Shown piece by piece: positions 36,418 to 49,773 of a stretch of DNA of 64,000 nt. The stretch comes from Trichosphaerium sp. ATCC 40318. Its lineage: Eukaryota > Discosea > Flabellinia > Trichosidae. Position 1 is the first letter of the stretch; the number at the start of each line of letters is the position of its first letter. The position numbers were made by a program, and so were the translations under genes. Location of the stretch: assembly GCA_038496445.1 (NCBI GenBank), contig JALMLS010000215.1, positions 1 to 64,000 of the forward strand. The letters run 5' to 3'. Below the pieces are notes generated by a model. It made no database searches. It worked only from the letters and a program-made list of their open reading frames with translations, and was not told where the DNA came from.

Positions 36418-36660
36418 TTATTGTGACAACCATCTAATACATAGCTTTCGTTCTTTTCCTAATATACACTGGTGGAAGTGTAGTCTGTGTAGATGTCGTA
36501 AGTGCCAGTAGTTGGTGGATATGTCGTAGGTGCTGCTGTTGTAGGTGGAGCTGTTGTAGGTTCTGTTGTATATGTCGTAGGTGCTGCTGTTGTTGGTGGA
36601 GCTGTTGTAGGTTCGAGTGTAGTCGGTGGTGAAATCACGTGGGTTTGAAACGGTTGGATT
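36418..36660 (-). pseudogene. Pro/Thr-rich C-terminal tail remnant
   Basis: In one minus-strand frame this reads as a mucin-like array (PPTTLEPTTAPPTTAAPTT, then a second period). In another frame it ends LCIRWLSQ, close to CIRRLSQ at the end of the plus-strand gene at 51082-51948, whose tail is also Pro/Thr-rich. The two frames differ, so a frameshift separates tail and terminus. It borders, in opposite orientation, the possible extracellular domain at 36639-37087. Confidence 0.4.
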
Positions 36661-37087
36661 CACTCGACAGGCGTGAGGGTAGCTCACATTTAAAAAATGA
36701 CAATTTGCAAGATCTGTTAGAAGTGTCAAATCCGTCAGATCTGACAGATCAGGCAGAAACTGGATTTTTTTTGCTAAAAGTCAGTCTGTCTCAAAACTTG
36801 AATGAAACAGACAATATACTAACATTAACATATCAATCAGAGCAATTGTTGCAATTTGTCGGTTTATGGGGTCCTTTGAATTCTCGCTTTACTTTGTGCT
36901 TCAGGAGGGTCGATGTAACAGACAACATACCGAACAGGGCACAGTTAACTTACTTGCATTCTCTACAGAGAATGACTTCGAACATAATGCTACATTGTCC
37001 TACGCAGTGAATTGTATTAAGCAAGGAAACTTAGTGTACAATAGCAACAATCAATCTAGTTTTAATGTGTTAAGGTTAGATACTTAA
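36639..37087 (+). CDS. Possible extracellular domain exon(s), unknown family
   Basis: Two overlapping plus frames (ETDNILTLTYQSEQLLQFVG, and SFEFSLYFVLQEG then TVNLLAFSTENDFEHNATLS) look like beta strands with sequons. They loosely resemble the extracellular part of the gene at 51082 (DTQLAITLDFTDNSFEYSL). An intron of about 70 nt near 36870-36930 might connect them. No start codon or signal peptide is found. Possibly a duplicated, rearranged fragment. Confidence 0.3.
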
Positions 37088-37290
37088 ACAACAATAGCAA
37101 CAATCAATCTAGATAAAGTACATTAAGGATGTGTGCTTAAACTACGAAAGCAACAATCAATCTAGATAAGGTGCATTAAGGATGTGCTTAAAGTGTAATA
37201 GCAACAATCAATCTAGATAAAGTGTATTAAGGATGTGTGCTTAATGCATAATGGCAACAATTGATCTAAGTACACATCCTTAATCAGATT
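37040..37290 (+). repeat. About 50-bp tandem repeat, 4-5 copies
   Basis: Units contain AGCAACAATCAATCTAGAT followed by a TTAAGGATGTG segment and CTTAA; the first and last are degenerate. From 37310 to 37420 a second short repeat (GATACGGGCTATTTCA) occurs twice about 75 bp apart. An exon-like plus frame at 37564-37752 lacks an ATG and is unassigned; otherwise I see nothing up to 38058. Confidence 0.8.
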
Positions 37291-38058
37291 CTGAAGGTGA
37301 TTGAAAAGTTGTACTTTGATACGGGCTATTTCACTTTAAGTTGATGTCCTTAACCAACAATGCATAATCAATCACTGAGTTATATTGATACGGGCTATTT
37401 CATTTTAAGTACACGTGCTTAACCATATTGAGATTGATAAAACTACAACTACAAACAGCTCAAGGCCCAATCCTTTACAAGTTGAAGTATAAATCCATAT
37501 TCAAATGCGTCACTATTAGGGTTATTATGTGTATAAGTAGTGGTACTTAACTAATTGTAGTTATTGGTGCAAGCGGAATTAACAATTAAGACGTTGTTAT
37601 TTGTTAAGCCCTTTATTCCTAACTTTGATTACAACGTTTCTAAAGATTTTACTCTCAGGTTTGTGAGTGAAAATAAGCGTAAAGAATACAAAGTTCCGAA
37701 AAAGTTAAAAGATGAACAATGGTGGATAGATCTTGGTCTTTATTCCCAATAACAATAGTCGTATTGTTATGGAGCGTAGCACAATAACTACAGTTATAGT
37801 TCTAGAAAATTCACAGTTGTACTAGATTAAAAAACAAGTACATATCAAAACTACAAAATTATGTGTTACGTATGTTAAAATGTTCTACCTCAAGTGCAGG
37901 CTATTTCTACGCATAGAAAGTGATAAAAAATGGTTTTAAAAAAAAAAATCACATGTGGCTCATATTGTCAAAAAAAACGTCACCACTAGCAGTGTCAACG
38001 TATTTCTTTCCATTGACAACAAAGCTACAGCCTCCGCCAAGCCAAGTATTACAACGAA

Positions 38059-38980
38059 ATGAAAAGCACTAATCATATTCGCAAATACATACGTCACTTA
38101 TTCAATCCTGTTAACACAAAAAAGAGAAATCAAGGTGTATTTGACCTTATTTCACTTCCAGTTGAATTAATAGTTCATATTCTGAAGCAAGGTACATATA
38201 CACTCCCTTCAGCCCAAACTTGCCACTTTCTCCGTGATATCGTTCACAACCATGTTGGATACAATGAAATCATTGTTAATTGCAACCACGGAGTTTCGCT
38301 GCTTTCTGGTAGTACTGCAAAATACACCAATTTCTTTTGGACGATTTGAGCCAACCGACAGTGACTTGCGTTTAATTGCAGGAGTACACACTATTAATAT
38401 CAGTTTTTGCCGTTTAATAACAGACGAGGGTATCAAAGCATTAGCTGGAGTATGTGGTATTAATTTGGAACATACGAATGTTACAGATGAGGGTTTGAAG
38501 GCGTTGGCAGGAGTACACACTATTAACCTCAGTTTTTGCTGTGAAATAACAGATGAGGGCATCGAGGCATTAACTGGAGTACATGATATTAATTTGGAAG
38601 ATACAAATGTTACAGATGAGGGTTTGAAGTCATTGGCAGGAGTACACACTATTAACCTCAGGTTTTGCTGTGAAATAACAGATGAGGGTATCAAAGCATT
38701 AGCTGGAGTATATAAAATAAATTTGCGAGATACAGATGTTACAGATGAGGGTGTCAAAGCATTAGTTGGAGTACATGAAATAAATTTGCGAGATACAAAT
38801 GTTACAGATGAGGGTATCAAAGCATTAGCTGGAGTATATGAAATAAATTTGCGAAATACAAGTGTTACAGATGAGGGTTTGAAGGCATTAGCTGGAGTGT
38901 ACAAAATAGATTTGCGAAATGCAAATGTTACAGATGAAGGTTTGAAGGCGCTAGCAGGCGTACACACTATCACTATCTAA
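38059..38980 (+). pseudogene. F-box leucine-rich-repeat protein, copy 2 (frameshifted)
   Basis: ATG at 38059 opens an F-box (LISLPVELIVHILKQGTYTL). At about 38313 five bases present in copy 4 (CCATT) are missing, so the frame ends near 38350. In the next frame the repeat region continues uninterrupted from LQNTPISFGRFEPTDSD to 38980: about ten 23-residue repeats of the type VTDEGLKALAGVHTINL. Outside the lesion the sequence is near-identical to copy 4 at 62657-63752 (opposite strand), including over 50 bp upstream of the ATG. As it stands only a truncated F-box peptide would be made. Confidence 0.85.
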
Positions 38981-39990
38981 ATTGAAAGAAGTAAAAACTC
39001 CATTAGAAGGACTCCATACAACCACAGTATTTGATTCTCCATGCTCACTCCCATTCGTTCTTGGTGAGTAAACTTGACACAAAAAATTGTGCAAACTTGC
39101 AATTAGTCGTTGCACACGTATACTTAAGGGAAGCATCGCTTTTGAGACAGTTTCTAGAAATTCCGAAATTTTTGAAAAAGGTTTTGAAAACAATTTCTTT
39201 GCCTGTCGGTACTTTTCCTCGGCACAGCCAGAACGAAAGGCAAAATGTTTTTTAATCCTATAAGTATAGAATACTAGCTAAAAGTTAAAAATACCAATTT
39301 AAAGTTAAGACGGTTCTGAGGTGAGTAAAAACGTATTCTCGAACTCCCATAAATATCTAAAATGGCGTAATTTTCGAAACTGTCTCAAAACCTTAGAACG
39401 TTTCTCAAATGTAGTGTGTTAAAATAAACATCTTAGGTGCTTAAATGGTTACCAGGTGCGTTACCAAATATACTAAAACAGAACTCAAAAAAGAGAAACT
39501 ATGTGTCAAACATAAAGAGTGTTCTTTAGAACTCTCAGTGAGCATTTTTCGTGAACAGACCAAAAAAAGCAAGAGTGTAAAAACTGTATTTCTCTGATAC
39601 AACCGATCATCCTAAACCCAAGATGTTTCAATAGGTTTGCAGAGAGCGAATTAACTGCAGTGCCTAATGTATGGAACAAGTCACTTTGCAATGTCTTAGG
39701 GTCGACAGTCAGCGATGGTACGCACTTATATTCAGTCATCATGTCAGCTGTATCTGCGCATTGAAAAACCAAACGGCTGCTTACCTCTAGATTCACGTGT
39801 TTTATTTTAAGTGGAGAAGATTATGAAGTCGTGTCAATGTACATGGGAGATAATGTTAGAAGCTGTATTCCATCCAACAATAACATTACTGGAAAGGTTT
39901 CCACCGATAAGGTAAGCCCTTTTTTTTTTCCTTTCTTTGGCAGAAACTGTTTATAACATCGCTCAAATACTATTTTATTTAAGACACTAC
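38981..39990. other. Intergenic with dispersed repeat copy 2 and an uncharacterised frame
   Basis: 39130-39275 is the second copy of the repeat described at 24236. On minus, 39506-39796 is an open frame (CVPSLTVDPKTLQSDLFHTL, SLSANLLKHLGF) that could be an exon, and 39815-39912 on plus reads YMGDNVRSCIPSNNNITGK before a GTAAGC donor. I cannot assign either. Confidence 0.4.
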
Positions 39991-40851
39991 TCATAATTTA
40001 GAGTAACTACCATTCCTCTTGTTACCTCCTGTGCCACCACATACAGTAAATACTAGATTGATGGCCTATTGAATACAATCAACAACAAAGTTGCTATGCA
40101 GCAAACAACTTACCTTCAAAATTATCATCGCCAATGCAGTATCATAAAGAGGTTTTGAGGTTTTGCCAGGTTCATAGTAATCCTTACAATCACCGCTATT
40201 CACAAGAATAATGATACCATAGATGAACCACGCTATGCTGAATAATCCGTAGGTGAATGCAGCAAGCCCAATATCAACAAGACCAGCAACCTTAGAGACG
40301 AGTAAAAGACAAACACCAAAGGCCATGAGCCCAATGAAAACAATCTGAGTGATCGCATCGTAAAATAACCAGTTAGCTAAACCAATCGCTGTTAAAAAAA
40401 AACACGTGTTAGTGACGTAACCCCTCAAATAAACCAAAAAAAAATCAAAAAAATTAGTCTCGGAAGACCGTCAAACAAAACGTGTTAATTACAACACCAT
40501 CACGTGATAATTTTTTTTTTAGTTGTTTTTTGGAAGTTAGTGCAGAAAATTCATCACGTGGGTTGGGTACTGTTCAAAAGGTTGAAGAAAAACGTCAACA
40601 GCCAAAACAGAACGATCTAGTGAGTTTATAATAAAAATTAGTTAGATAAACGTACAATATGGTTTAGGAAACTCTACGCCAGTGCTATTCAATGGAGGCT
40701 CCCATGAATCGCTTGTACAAGGGTCATCTTTATATTTTAGAGATATAACAAACTCTGTAGCTACGATCGCAACAGTAACAGCAAGGACTATACATACAGT
40801 ACAGCACATAATGAAACCAACGGCTCCAAGCATTGTTTTGTCAGACGCCAT
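39991..40851 (-). CDS. Multi-span membrane protein, unknown family
   Basis: Start MASDKTMLGAVGFIMCCTVC at 40851. Three exons join in phase: PKPY|SIGLANWLFYDAI across a GT-AG intron of about 250 nt, and AMIILK|AINLVFTVCGG across a 47-nt intron, stopping at 39991. Hydrophobic segments lie at residues 10-38, 70-95 and 100-130, with a weaker fourth. The loop after helix 1 carries cysteines and an N-glycosylation sequon, so it is probably extracellular or lumenal. The layout resembles MARVEL/tetraspan-like small membrane proteins but I see no diagnostic motif. The first intron contains two CACGTG sites. Confidence 0.6.
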
Positions 40852-41442
40852 TGTTGTACAGTTAATATATCCTAATTTAATCCTTTAATATGATACAAGC
40901 TTCGTTGCTGACGTACGCTTTTGTAAATTGTCTCGGTTTTTGTTTTTCCGTACACAGAATGTCAATGTGCGATTCTTCCTACTTTTATACTAACACTTAT
41001 TCTATTTATATCCACTGTTTGTAACAGATTATTGATGTTTGTTCATGTAACATTGAAACGGCGTTTGAAAAGGGACAGTTCCAAAACTTGTTTCACACAG
41101 AATCCTTAAAGAATGTAGACCACATTACGAGCTGTTTCAGCTCGATTCAGCTGAACCACTTCTGAAAAATTTAAGACCATTCCAGAGACCCGAAACGAAA
41201 ATTCAGCGAACAATATTCTCACCTACGTAACACCTACGTACAGTGATGATCAAGCGTTCCTGCTACTAGAGAAAATGCAGATATTATCACAAGTAGTATC
41301 TCAAGGCTCATAATAGCTAGCTACAAATCATAAGATGCAAGAATGCCAACTAAAAAAAGATGGTTTACAAAAGTTGTTATAAGTATTGTCAGCAAGCTTT
41401 ATTAGTTTGTGTTTAAATCACGTTGGTTTAGCGATATAGTTA

Positions 41443-43274
41443 TCACTCCTGAACAAGCGACCATTTCATAACTTTTTGCATTATAGGAGAGAGTACATTG
41501 AACATTTTAAGATGACCAGACACCTACCGAGAAGAATTAAAATTGCATGTTACTATTATTTTGAGAAAAAGTCTGAGACGCTTTCTTTATGACGTACGTT
41601 AGGATGATAATTACAACCACGATCGCTGTTATCAAGGATATTTTGCATGTCCACATAGTGTACATTGTCACTTGAGGAAGAAACAACGTTTTGAACATAC
41701 TCACAGCAAGGATTACTAATCAATGGTCCACATACAAGAAAGTACTGTGTATCTGGTTTATAGTTTGTTGAAAGCAAACCCAAGAACTTATGAAAAGCTA
41801 AAAGAACAAGTCAATAAAAAAATTTAAAAAAGACTAAAAGACTCTTCTCCAACAAAAGCAAAACAATAGATAATCTACGAAGCAACCCTCCAAATAATAC
41901 TTTATATATCCGTGCTTTTTGAGCGAAAAAGCTTCTTGGTCGTTGTAGTTTGAAGCGTGTAAATAAAATGATGGCTTTTTTTTTATGTACCGTTTTCAAA
42001 AATATCTTGTGGTGGGTGAGGTTCAGTGCTGTAATCATTTGTGCCTAGATTGATTACTACAGCATCTGGTATATACCTTGAAAAACTCCAATCATCAGTA
42101 GCTACATTAGCCAATGTGCGAGGATACTTCTTGGTAAATGGAACTTTTGATGTAATGTTCTTGTCACCGTAGTTTCTAAAAGACACTCACTTGGGTAGAG
42201 AATGAAGAATTACCTCACAAGGCCTTCTCCAGACCAACACTCTTCGTATATTTGTGCGCCAAATTGATCTGCAATAAGCTGACCATAACCTCTGGAGCGA
42301 AAATCAACAAAAATATTCAACTAAAAAAAAAACTGAACGAAAAATGTAGTCCTGTGAGCACAATCCAAGATAAATATGAAGCTGGGAAATAGATATATAT
42401 AATTATATAGAACTTTAAGACGTACTTTAAAACATCTTCAGTTGCTGCTGAAAAATCACCTAAAACACAAGAAAAAAGTCAATTCTCAACCAAAGAAAAA
42501 AAAAAAAAAAAAATAGAACGTACAAGGAAACTTTCCTAATACCCCATAGCTACATGTGATTGAGTCACCAATGAATTCAACGCGTCTAATATCCTTTGGT
42601 TGATGCGATGGTAACAGTTTAGTATCAGATCCCGCCTCAAAGCCTACAAGAAAAATAAATTAAAGCGAAACCATTTCCGAAAAGTTTTTCAAAATTACCA
42701 CTTCTTTGCCTAACGTTGCGATATCACGTGATATCTAGCGAGCATTTTTGACAAACAAAAATATACACATACCCATAAACTCTACTACACCACCAACAAA
42801 AGCCTCTGTTCGTTTTGCAACAACAAGTTTATGAACTCCTGAAGGGACTGTCGATATTGGGTACGTTGTAACGGAGCCAGTTTGTTTAGTAGTTATCAAC
42901 TGAACCAATTTCTAACAAAGGTTATTAAAACGCATACCAGGCGCTATTACTCTGTAACTAGCTAACCTCGTCGATGTACACATTGTACATATTGCCATAA
43001 TCTTTTAAAATCAAACTAGAGGTTGAATATGAGCTTTATATATCGAAAACAAGCCGTGCCTGAGAGTTGTGCCTTGAAATGTCGTTTTTATTTTAATATT
43101 AGACCAATCATACTGTACAGAGCCTGAACTATTTACTTTGACGCGTCCAGAGTAACTTATTGCAGGATTCAAAGCGTTGTAAATGACATTGCCTTCTTTT
43201 GGCTTAATAGCCTTCAAATCAATACCAACAGCTACCGCTATCAATAAAACCACTACTAACGCTCTTGAAAGCAT
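41443..43274 (-). CDS. Secreted SGNH-family esterase (CE2-like)
   Basis: MLSRALVVVLLIAVAVGIDL at 43274 is a signal peptide. An N-terminal beta domain follows (AISYSGRVKVNSSGSVQYDW, TTFQGTTL). The catalytic domain shows RRVEFIGDSITCSYG (block I, nucleophile Ser), the GYGQLIADQFGAQIY helix, VVINLGTNDYS (block III) and, at the end, GCNYHPN. The last intron (about 41520-41600) joins HPN to VSGHLKMFN, completing the D-x-x-H-type block; without splicing the catalytic histidine is lost. The stop is at 41443. Domain order (beta sandwich, then SGNH) fits carbohydrate esterase family 2, acetylxylan-esterase-like enzymes. It is likely secreted and acts on acetylated polysaccharide; substrate is inference. 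Confidence 0.82.
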
Positions 43275-43817
43275 GGTTAAAGCAAACTAAAATGGAATTT
43301 CGGCTCAAAAAGTCTAATTTGGTCAAAACTGCTGAAAATATGTCAAGCTTGAACCTCTTTTCTTTGAGATACTCGAACCTTCAGAGTTTGACACGCAAAT
43401 GTAATTTCCAATCTACAAGTTTTATTTATGTACATTGACATAGTCACATAATGTTGCAGCGTAGCCACATACACACAAACAAAAGTATGACACTGTCAAA
43501 AGCTCCTCTGACTATTTAGCTTTTTTCGCTTTTTTCGTTTAAAATTTTTTTGTTTTTTTAGTTGAATAACCGGCCAAATTATATGGTTTTTATCCCGGTT
43601 ACCAGCATTGCATTATAGATATCCACTATAAACGCATCAGTATATTTATAACACGAATAGAGTGAAGAAAATAAAGAAAATGAGCTTTTTTCGAAATTTT
43701 TTTTAACTTTGTGAACTGGCTGAGTTAACAGGCTTATACATGCTCACTCGTTGTGTTTTTATAACGTATTATAATTGCTTGACGCCATAAAAGACAATAA
43801 ATGATATCTTTTCAAGC

Positions 43818-45009
43818 TCAGAGCTGAAACAGCGGAGTAATTTATTCCGACTTTTTTATTCACAAATTAAAAAAAAACGTACCAAAAATCCGGCGAAAAC
43901 AAATCCGGTCTTGCATAACAATACAGTCATTATAGTCAACCAAAGATCATTATATGTATTATCTGATACTTGCTTAACAGATAAATTTATCCCAACACAC
44001 ATCCATGCCAAAGCAAGCGCAAAGTACGCAGGAAGAAGAACAAAGAAAAATTTATAGAACCAGCAAAAAAAAACTTCAAAAAAAGTGTTTGAATGTGTCG
44101 CACTGCTAAGCGTTTCTACCACCACCAAGCAAACACATACAAGCATAAATAAGGTAGCTGCACTATCACATATTAACCATTGTGAATAATCTACAACTAA
44201 GAAGATTTAGGGAGGAGGAAGGAGAAACGAGAGGAGAAAACATTTTCTTGAGTAATAAAATAGAGAAAAAGTAAGAACAACTTACGGGAGAAAAAAGGTG
44301 ACGACGTGGTAAACACGCTCACCCTTGGCGTGTCATCCATGCGTGTGACACCTATATACATCTCTATAGTGCTCATGAGTATCCAAAATGAGATACTAGC
44401 AGCACTAATGACACGAGCAAGCCATTTACACCTTGCCCGTTTTTCAGCTTTACTGACTGCCTTTGGAAACTCTTGAGCATAAAATCTTGTCCATAACCGT
44501 TTCTCCGTCAAAGAAGATGCCCTATATATCTCAATCAATACTAAATACGGCGTTTGGGATACAACAATAACGGAAAAAATACAGTTTAAGTCAGAACTGA
44601 GGATGTCACGAAAAACAAAAAAAAAACAAAAAGATCTGCAAACTTTAAAAAATACGCAGAATCGTTATGGCAAGGATCGTAATATGCGTATGTTCTGAAG
44701 TTCATTCAAAATGACTTGAAGTGAATTCGCTTGGGGAGAATTATGTTCAAAACGCCGGTTTGTTCTTCAGACGACGTAAAAATGTGCGTACCATATACTA
44801 CAGGCTAGACGTGCGCGTTTGAAGTCATCAGCGGATAAATATGAAAGAACGTGATGAAGCATTTCGGGAGGTATGTTCAAAGTACCGTTATCAACGCATG
44901 GGCCATATACAACAGTAATATCCGTATTGGTCATAGTTTCATGGTTTTTAAGCCGTTCTTGGTTTTTGTGAGTTTTGATGCCGTTGTAAAGAATCAAATC
45001 CAACGCCAT
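43818..45009 (-). CDS. F-box protein with C-terminal membrane helices
   Basis: ATG at 45009. Residues 45-80 form an F-box (LNIPPEMLHHVLSYLSADDF then KRARLAC). A GTATAT donor (about 44797) and the acceptor near 44540 join in phase to the usual F-box continuation IYRASSLTEKRLWTRFYAQE. Then come hydrophobic segments: VISAASISFWILMSTIEMYI, ICDSAATLFMLVCVCLVVVE, VFFCWFYKFFFVLLPAYFAL and LWLTIMTVLLCKTGFVFAGF. The final intron leaves FLL then TGA at 43818. F-box proteins are mostly soluble SCF adaptors; four predicted membrane helices would tether ubiquitin-ligase activity to a membrane. The 250-nt intron is long for this locus, so two genes remain possible, but the phase and F-box continuity favour one. 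Confidence 0.65.
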
Positions 45010-45298
45010 GACACGGAAATAGGGTATTTGTTACGTCTACGAGTTGTTTTGTAAGAGACGGTTGGAAAGGTGTGAAAATTTTTCAAAAGTTTTGACTCGA
45101 AGTTGAGGGGGAAAAAAAATTGCCCGAAATATTCTCTCAGGTAATAAATATCCGAGCGGAAAAATATAGATTAGGTAGGCTACTAGTAGTAGAGTAGAAT
45201 GAAGGTAAAATAGTTTTGAGGTGTATTGGCTGGATCGGGTAAAATAGGTTTGATCCTTTAGTTCCTACCTTTCGCGCTCTTTGTGTTCCATATTTTCG

Positions 45299-48200
45299 TT
45301 ATAATAACGTCTTGACTTGTGCTGCAAGTACTCTAGATTAAAGGTATGAGAATTTAATATTAAGTAGGATAATCACGTGATGAGAGTCCTAAGAAAAAAT
45401 ATAATGCAAAAGTTTTCCAAGTTGAAACAAAATATTACTGTCATGTGCTTACCTCTGTGTTGCTGCTTTTGTTGTATCTGTAAACCTTTCCCAGTCCCAT
45501 TCAACATTTGGATGCAATAGTTTGAGTGAATCAGGATAATATCTTAACATACCATCACCACCAAGTTCTCCTATTTGCTTTTGTGAAATACGGTACCTAC
45601 AAACAAACAAATAAGTTTTGTTAAAGAATTTCTTTACTAGGACGAGTCAAAGTAAATTATGATGTACCACATCTCTGGATTACAGATATTTAGTGATTTC
45701 TCCAATCCGCCTAAAAACTTTATTACATTCTCCTCGTTTTGCCAATAGCCTTTTGGATTCCTAAAGACACAAGTCAGACGAGGTTGAACAAAAACAAAAA
45801 ACAAAAGCTTTTTTTTTTTCAATTACTGACCTGTTCTCGTTAAACACCCAGCCGTGATTAGGATATATTGTCTTCAAAGCCTTTGATAATGAACTCTTGT
45901 ACCTATTTATGTTATTAATAAGGAGACAACATGCGCTCTAGTCAATTAAATCAAAAATAAAATAAAATACATACTTGCGCATAAAGAACGCTGCATAGCC
46001 AAACATGACAATTTCACGCCATGAAATTTTATACCAGTCGTCAAGAATCTTAACACCAAGTTGCTTTCCCATAGTACTAAATCTTTCTCTTTGAGTTTCT
46101 AAGTTAGACCAATGTCCAGAAGGAACAAACCTAAAAAAGAGTTGTTCAGAAAAAAAATCTCAAGAACGCCTATGACTAGCTGGTCGTACGAAAAGTTTCG
46201 TGAATCCCAAAAGTGCTCTCTATATATTTGCTCCAAAGCTGTATTGATTGAACCTTTATGAAATCTATTGAAGCATCATATTAGTTGTCTTGATAAAAAC
46301 TTGAAGAGATTGTTTTTTAATTACTTACTTGTCTATTATATACTTATGCCTGTACTGTATATGAGAAGCCCAATTAGCACGATACCAATCTGTAAATATC
46401 ATACAACGAGATGCACAACTTAATTCATCGAATTTTTCACGTTGAACATCGATATCATCCCAGAAAGAAGCAACAGGTATACTGTAGATGAAAAAAAAAA
46501 AGTTAACAAAAAACCTTGTCACCAAGTACTGCTCCGTACAAAAACTTTGTTTCATCCCAATCATCTCTTGGAAATATATTACAAATCGCATCGCCTAAAC
46601 TATCATATCTTGAAAAAAAAAAATTAGAACGACATTGCAACATGTGACACTTTGACATTTTGACACTTTTTGAAATGTGTCACATTTTGTTGGATTTTTT
46701 TGACATTTTTTTTCTAAAACTCTTAAAAGCGCAAGTGAAGTGTGCTACACGTTCAAACTTGTTCAAAAAAAACAATTACTGAAACAAAAATCTGTAAAAA
46801 TAATAATGTTGTTGACACAAAAATATTCGAATTATTAACTAACCTTGGTAGAATCTGCTTTCCGCCATTATTTAATATTGTCTCATAACGAACGTTATAC
46901 CAATCTTCAAATAATTTGATACCCACTTCTTCAGCAATATCTTCAAACTTGCTAGCTTGGTTCTCGACTGAATCCCAATACCCAACAGGAGTAACACTGT
47001 AAAAAAACATTAAAAAAAATCTCAAACTCTTGGGTTACAGCGTACTTGAAACGCCAACGTTTCCAGTCAAACTCCGGATATATCTGTGCTAATGCTGTAG
47101 CAGGAGAATTTTTATATCTAACGATGAAGAGGTTAAGAACATCGCCAAAATACAATAGTTTAAAATTATTTCAAATTTTTTGTACTTTTCAATTATTCCT
47201 TTGGCGCCATTATCAAGTAGATCTTGTGACCTGACAGTATACCACATGTCATACGTAAAAAGGCGCATAGTAGTAGATAAATCATCGAATTTATATCTTT
47301 GATTACCAGTAGATGTCCAGAAATTCAAAGGCGCACGATCATATCTTTTATAATGTTAGTGTTGCTGAACCCTTATTTTTAAAGTTTTTTTTCGCGAAAC
47401 TTACGACTCAAAGCGCCATGGTATCCATTCATAATATGGGTATATTTGATTAAGGACATAGTATAATGACTTTTCTCTCCTTGTCACAAAAATATTAGGT
47501 ATTAGGGAGTTAGAGGATCCGCACTTTTCGATAATTTTGTTAACACCATATTTGTTCAATTCGGTTTCAGATACATTATACCAACCATCAAAGGTATAAA
47601 TATTTAGTTTGGTAGCGGCACTTTCAAGCTTTACTTTATCGTTTGATAAACCATACCAATAATCCAACGGCTTGGCGGTACTAAGAGCACACGTTAAAAT
47701 ACACACAAAAAAAAAAGGATTTTTGTTTACATACCGAAAAGTTGCTTCATCCCATGTAGTGTCGGGATACACCCCTGATAGGAGTTTATACAATGATCCT
47801 CTATAGCTAAGGGAATATAATACATAAATATATGGGATAATAGCCATATAAGAGCGTTTTTACTTACTAGTCAATGACTCCTCTACCACCCATCTGTCTA
47901 ACATCTTTTGCAGTGAATTTATACCAATCTTTTAACATTTTAACACCAAGCAATTTCCCTATGACATCCACACATCGCTTGTGGTTATCTAATTTACACC
48001 AGAAATCTTCTGTACCGCCATTACTTCAGAAGATGGTGTAAGTAAGAAAAGATCGAAGTAGAAATATTTCTGTTTTTGAAGCACGTGTTTTGATCATACC
48101 TGAAAAGGAAGCGCCAAGGCATCCATTCGTGGTCGGGAAAGATACTCTGTAGAGCATCTGCTAGGGTTCCATACCTTTAAAAAAGTGAATAAAACGATAT

Positions 48201-48475
48201 TTGCGACGAAAGAGCACTTGACAAAAGTGTTTTAAGACTTTTTGCGTTTTGACGCTCATTTGAAGTACCTTTTTAATATGAAACGCCCTCCAGACTGATA
48301 TAGAACTGTGTGGGTTACATTGTACCAACCATCCATGTGTTTCACTCGTAGCTTTTTTGAAAGCCTATCAAGGAACTGCTCTGGGTAGCTTACACCGTAG
48401 TTGCGACTACAAGCCCGTTTACCTTATTTGTTAATCTATTGACATTGTACTTGATACTAACCGTACAATTGACAT
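45299..48475 (-). CDS. Protein of about eight D-W-Y/YP-x-x-x-W repeats
   Basis: Start MSIVR at 48475 splices in phase to RNYGVSYPEQFLDRLSKKLR. About eight copies of one module follow. Each has a segment like FWDSVENQASKFEDI, a DWYNV or GWYNV box, an N-x-G/GG turn, and usually after an intron a segment such as SLYKLLSGVYPDTTWDEATF or PATALAQIYPEFDWKRWRFK. The repeat is thus spread over two exons with an intron at the same place each time. The last unit ends RFTDTTKAATQR, and a final exon adds VLAAQVKTLL then TAA at 45299. Similar DWY/YP-W repeats occur in uncharacterised algal, oomycete and fungal proteins; function unknown to me. No signal peptide. Confidence 0.75.
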
Positions 48476-48824
48476 TCAAGCGTAGCTTAGACGCGATTTT
48501 TAGCATCTAGGCGATTGTAGAGTATTATTTCTTTGGGTTACTTCGCATAACGTTAATAGAAAGCTTTGCTATGTTTTTAAACATGGCACACGGCACATGA
48601 TGTATTGCGGGCGATTTTTACTTTGACTGGTCACATTGCAGTCAAGAAACAAGCATAAAGCACTACAACACAATACAGGCCAAAGGGTTCTGTACAAACG
48701 GAATACATTAGTTTGCAGACACATTCCCATTTATCCTCGTTGGTGGTTGTACATAATTAGCATCCATCGAAATATAGCAAAACGGCGAGGTGTAATTGAA
48801 ATACACAAAAAAACGGCATCGTAA

Positions 48825-49773
<949 letters not shown>

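Noticed and set aside
37040-37290. Possible CRISPR array
   Set aside because: The units are contiguous degenerate tandem repeats without unique spacers, in a eukaryotic genome.
38209-38973. Long minus-strand frame of 254 codons with regular SSVT repeats
   Set aside because: It is the antisense shadow of the LRR repeats of copy 2; the regularity comes from the repeat DNA.
41556-41600. Unspliced end of the SGNH esterase (stop at 41556)
   Set aside because: Reading through a GTACGT donor would lose the catalytic block; splicing to VSGHLKMFN restores it.
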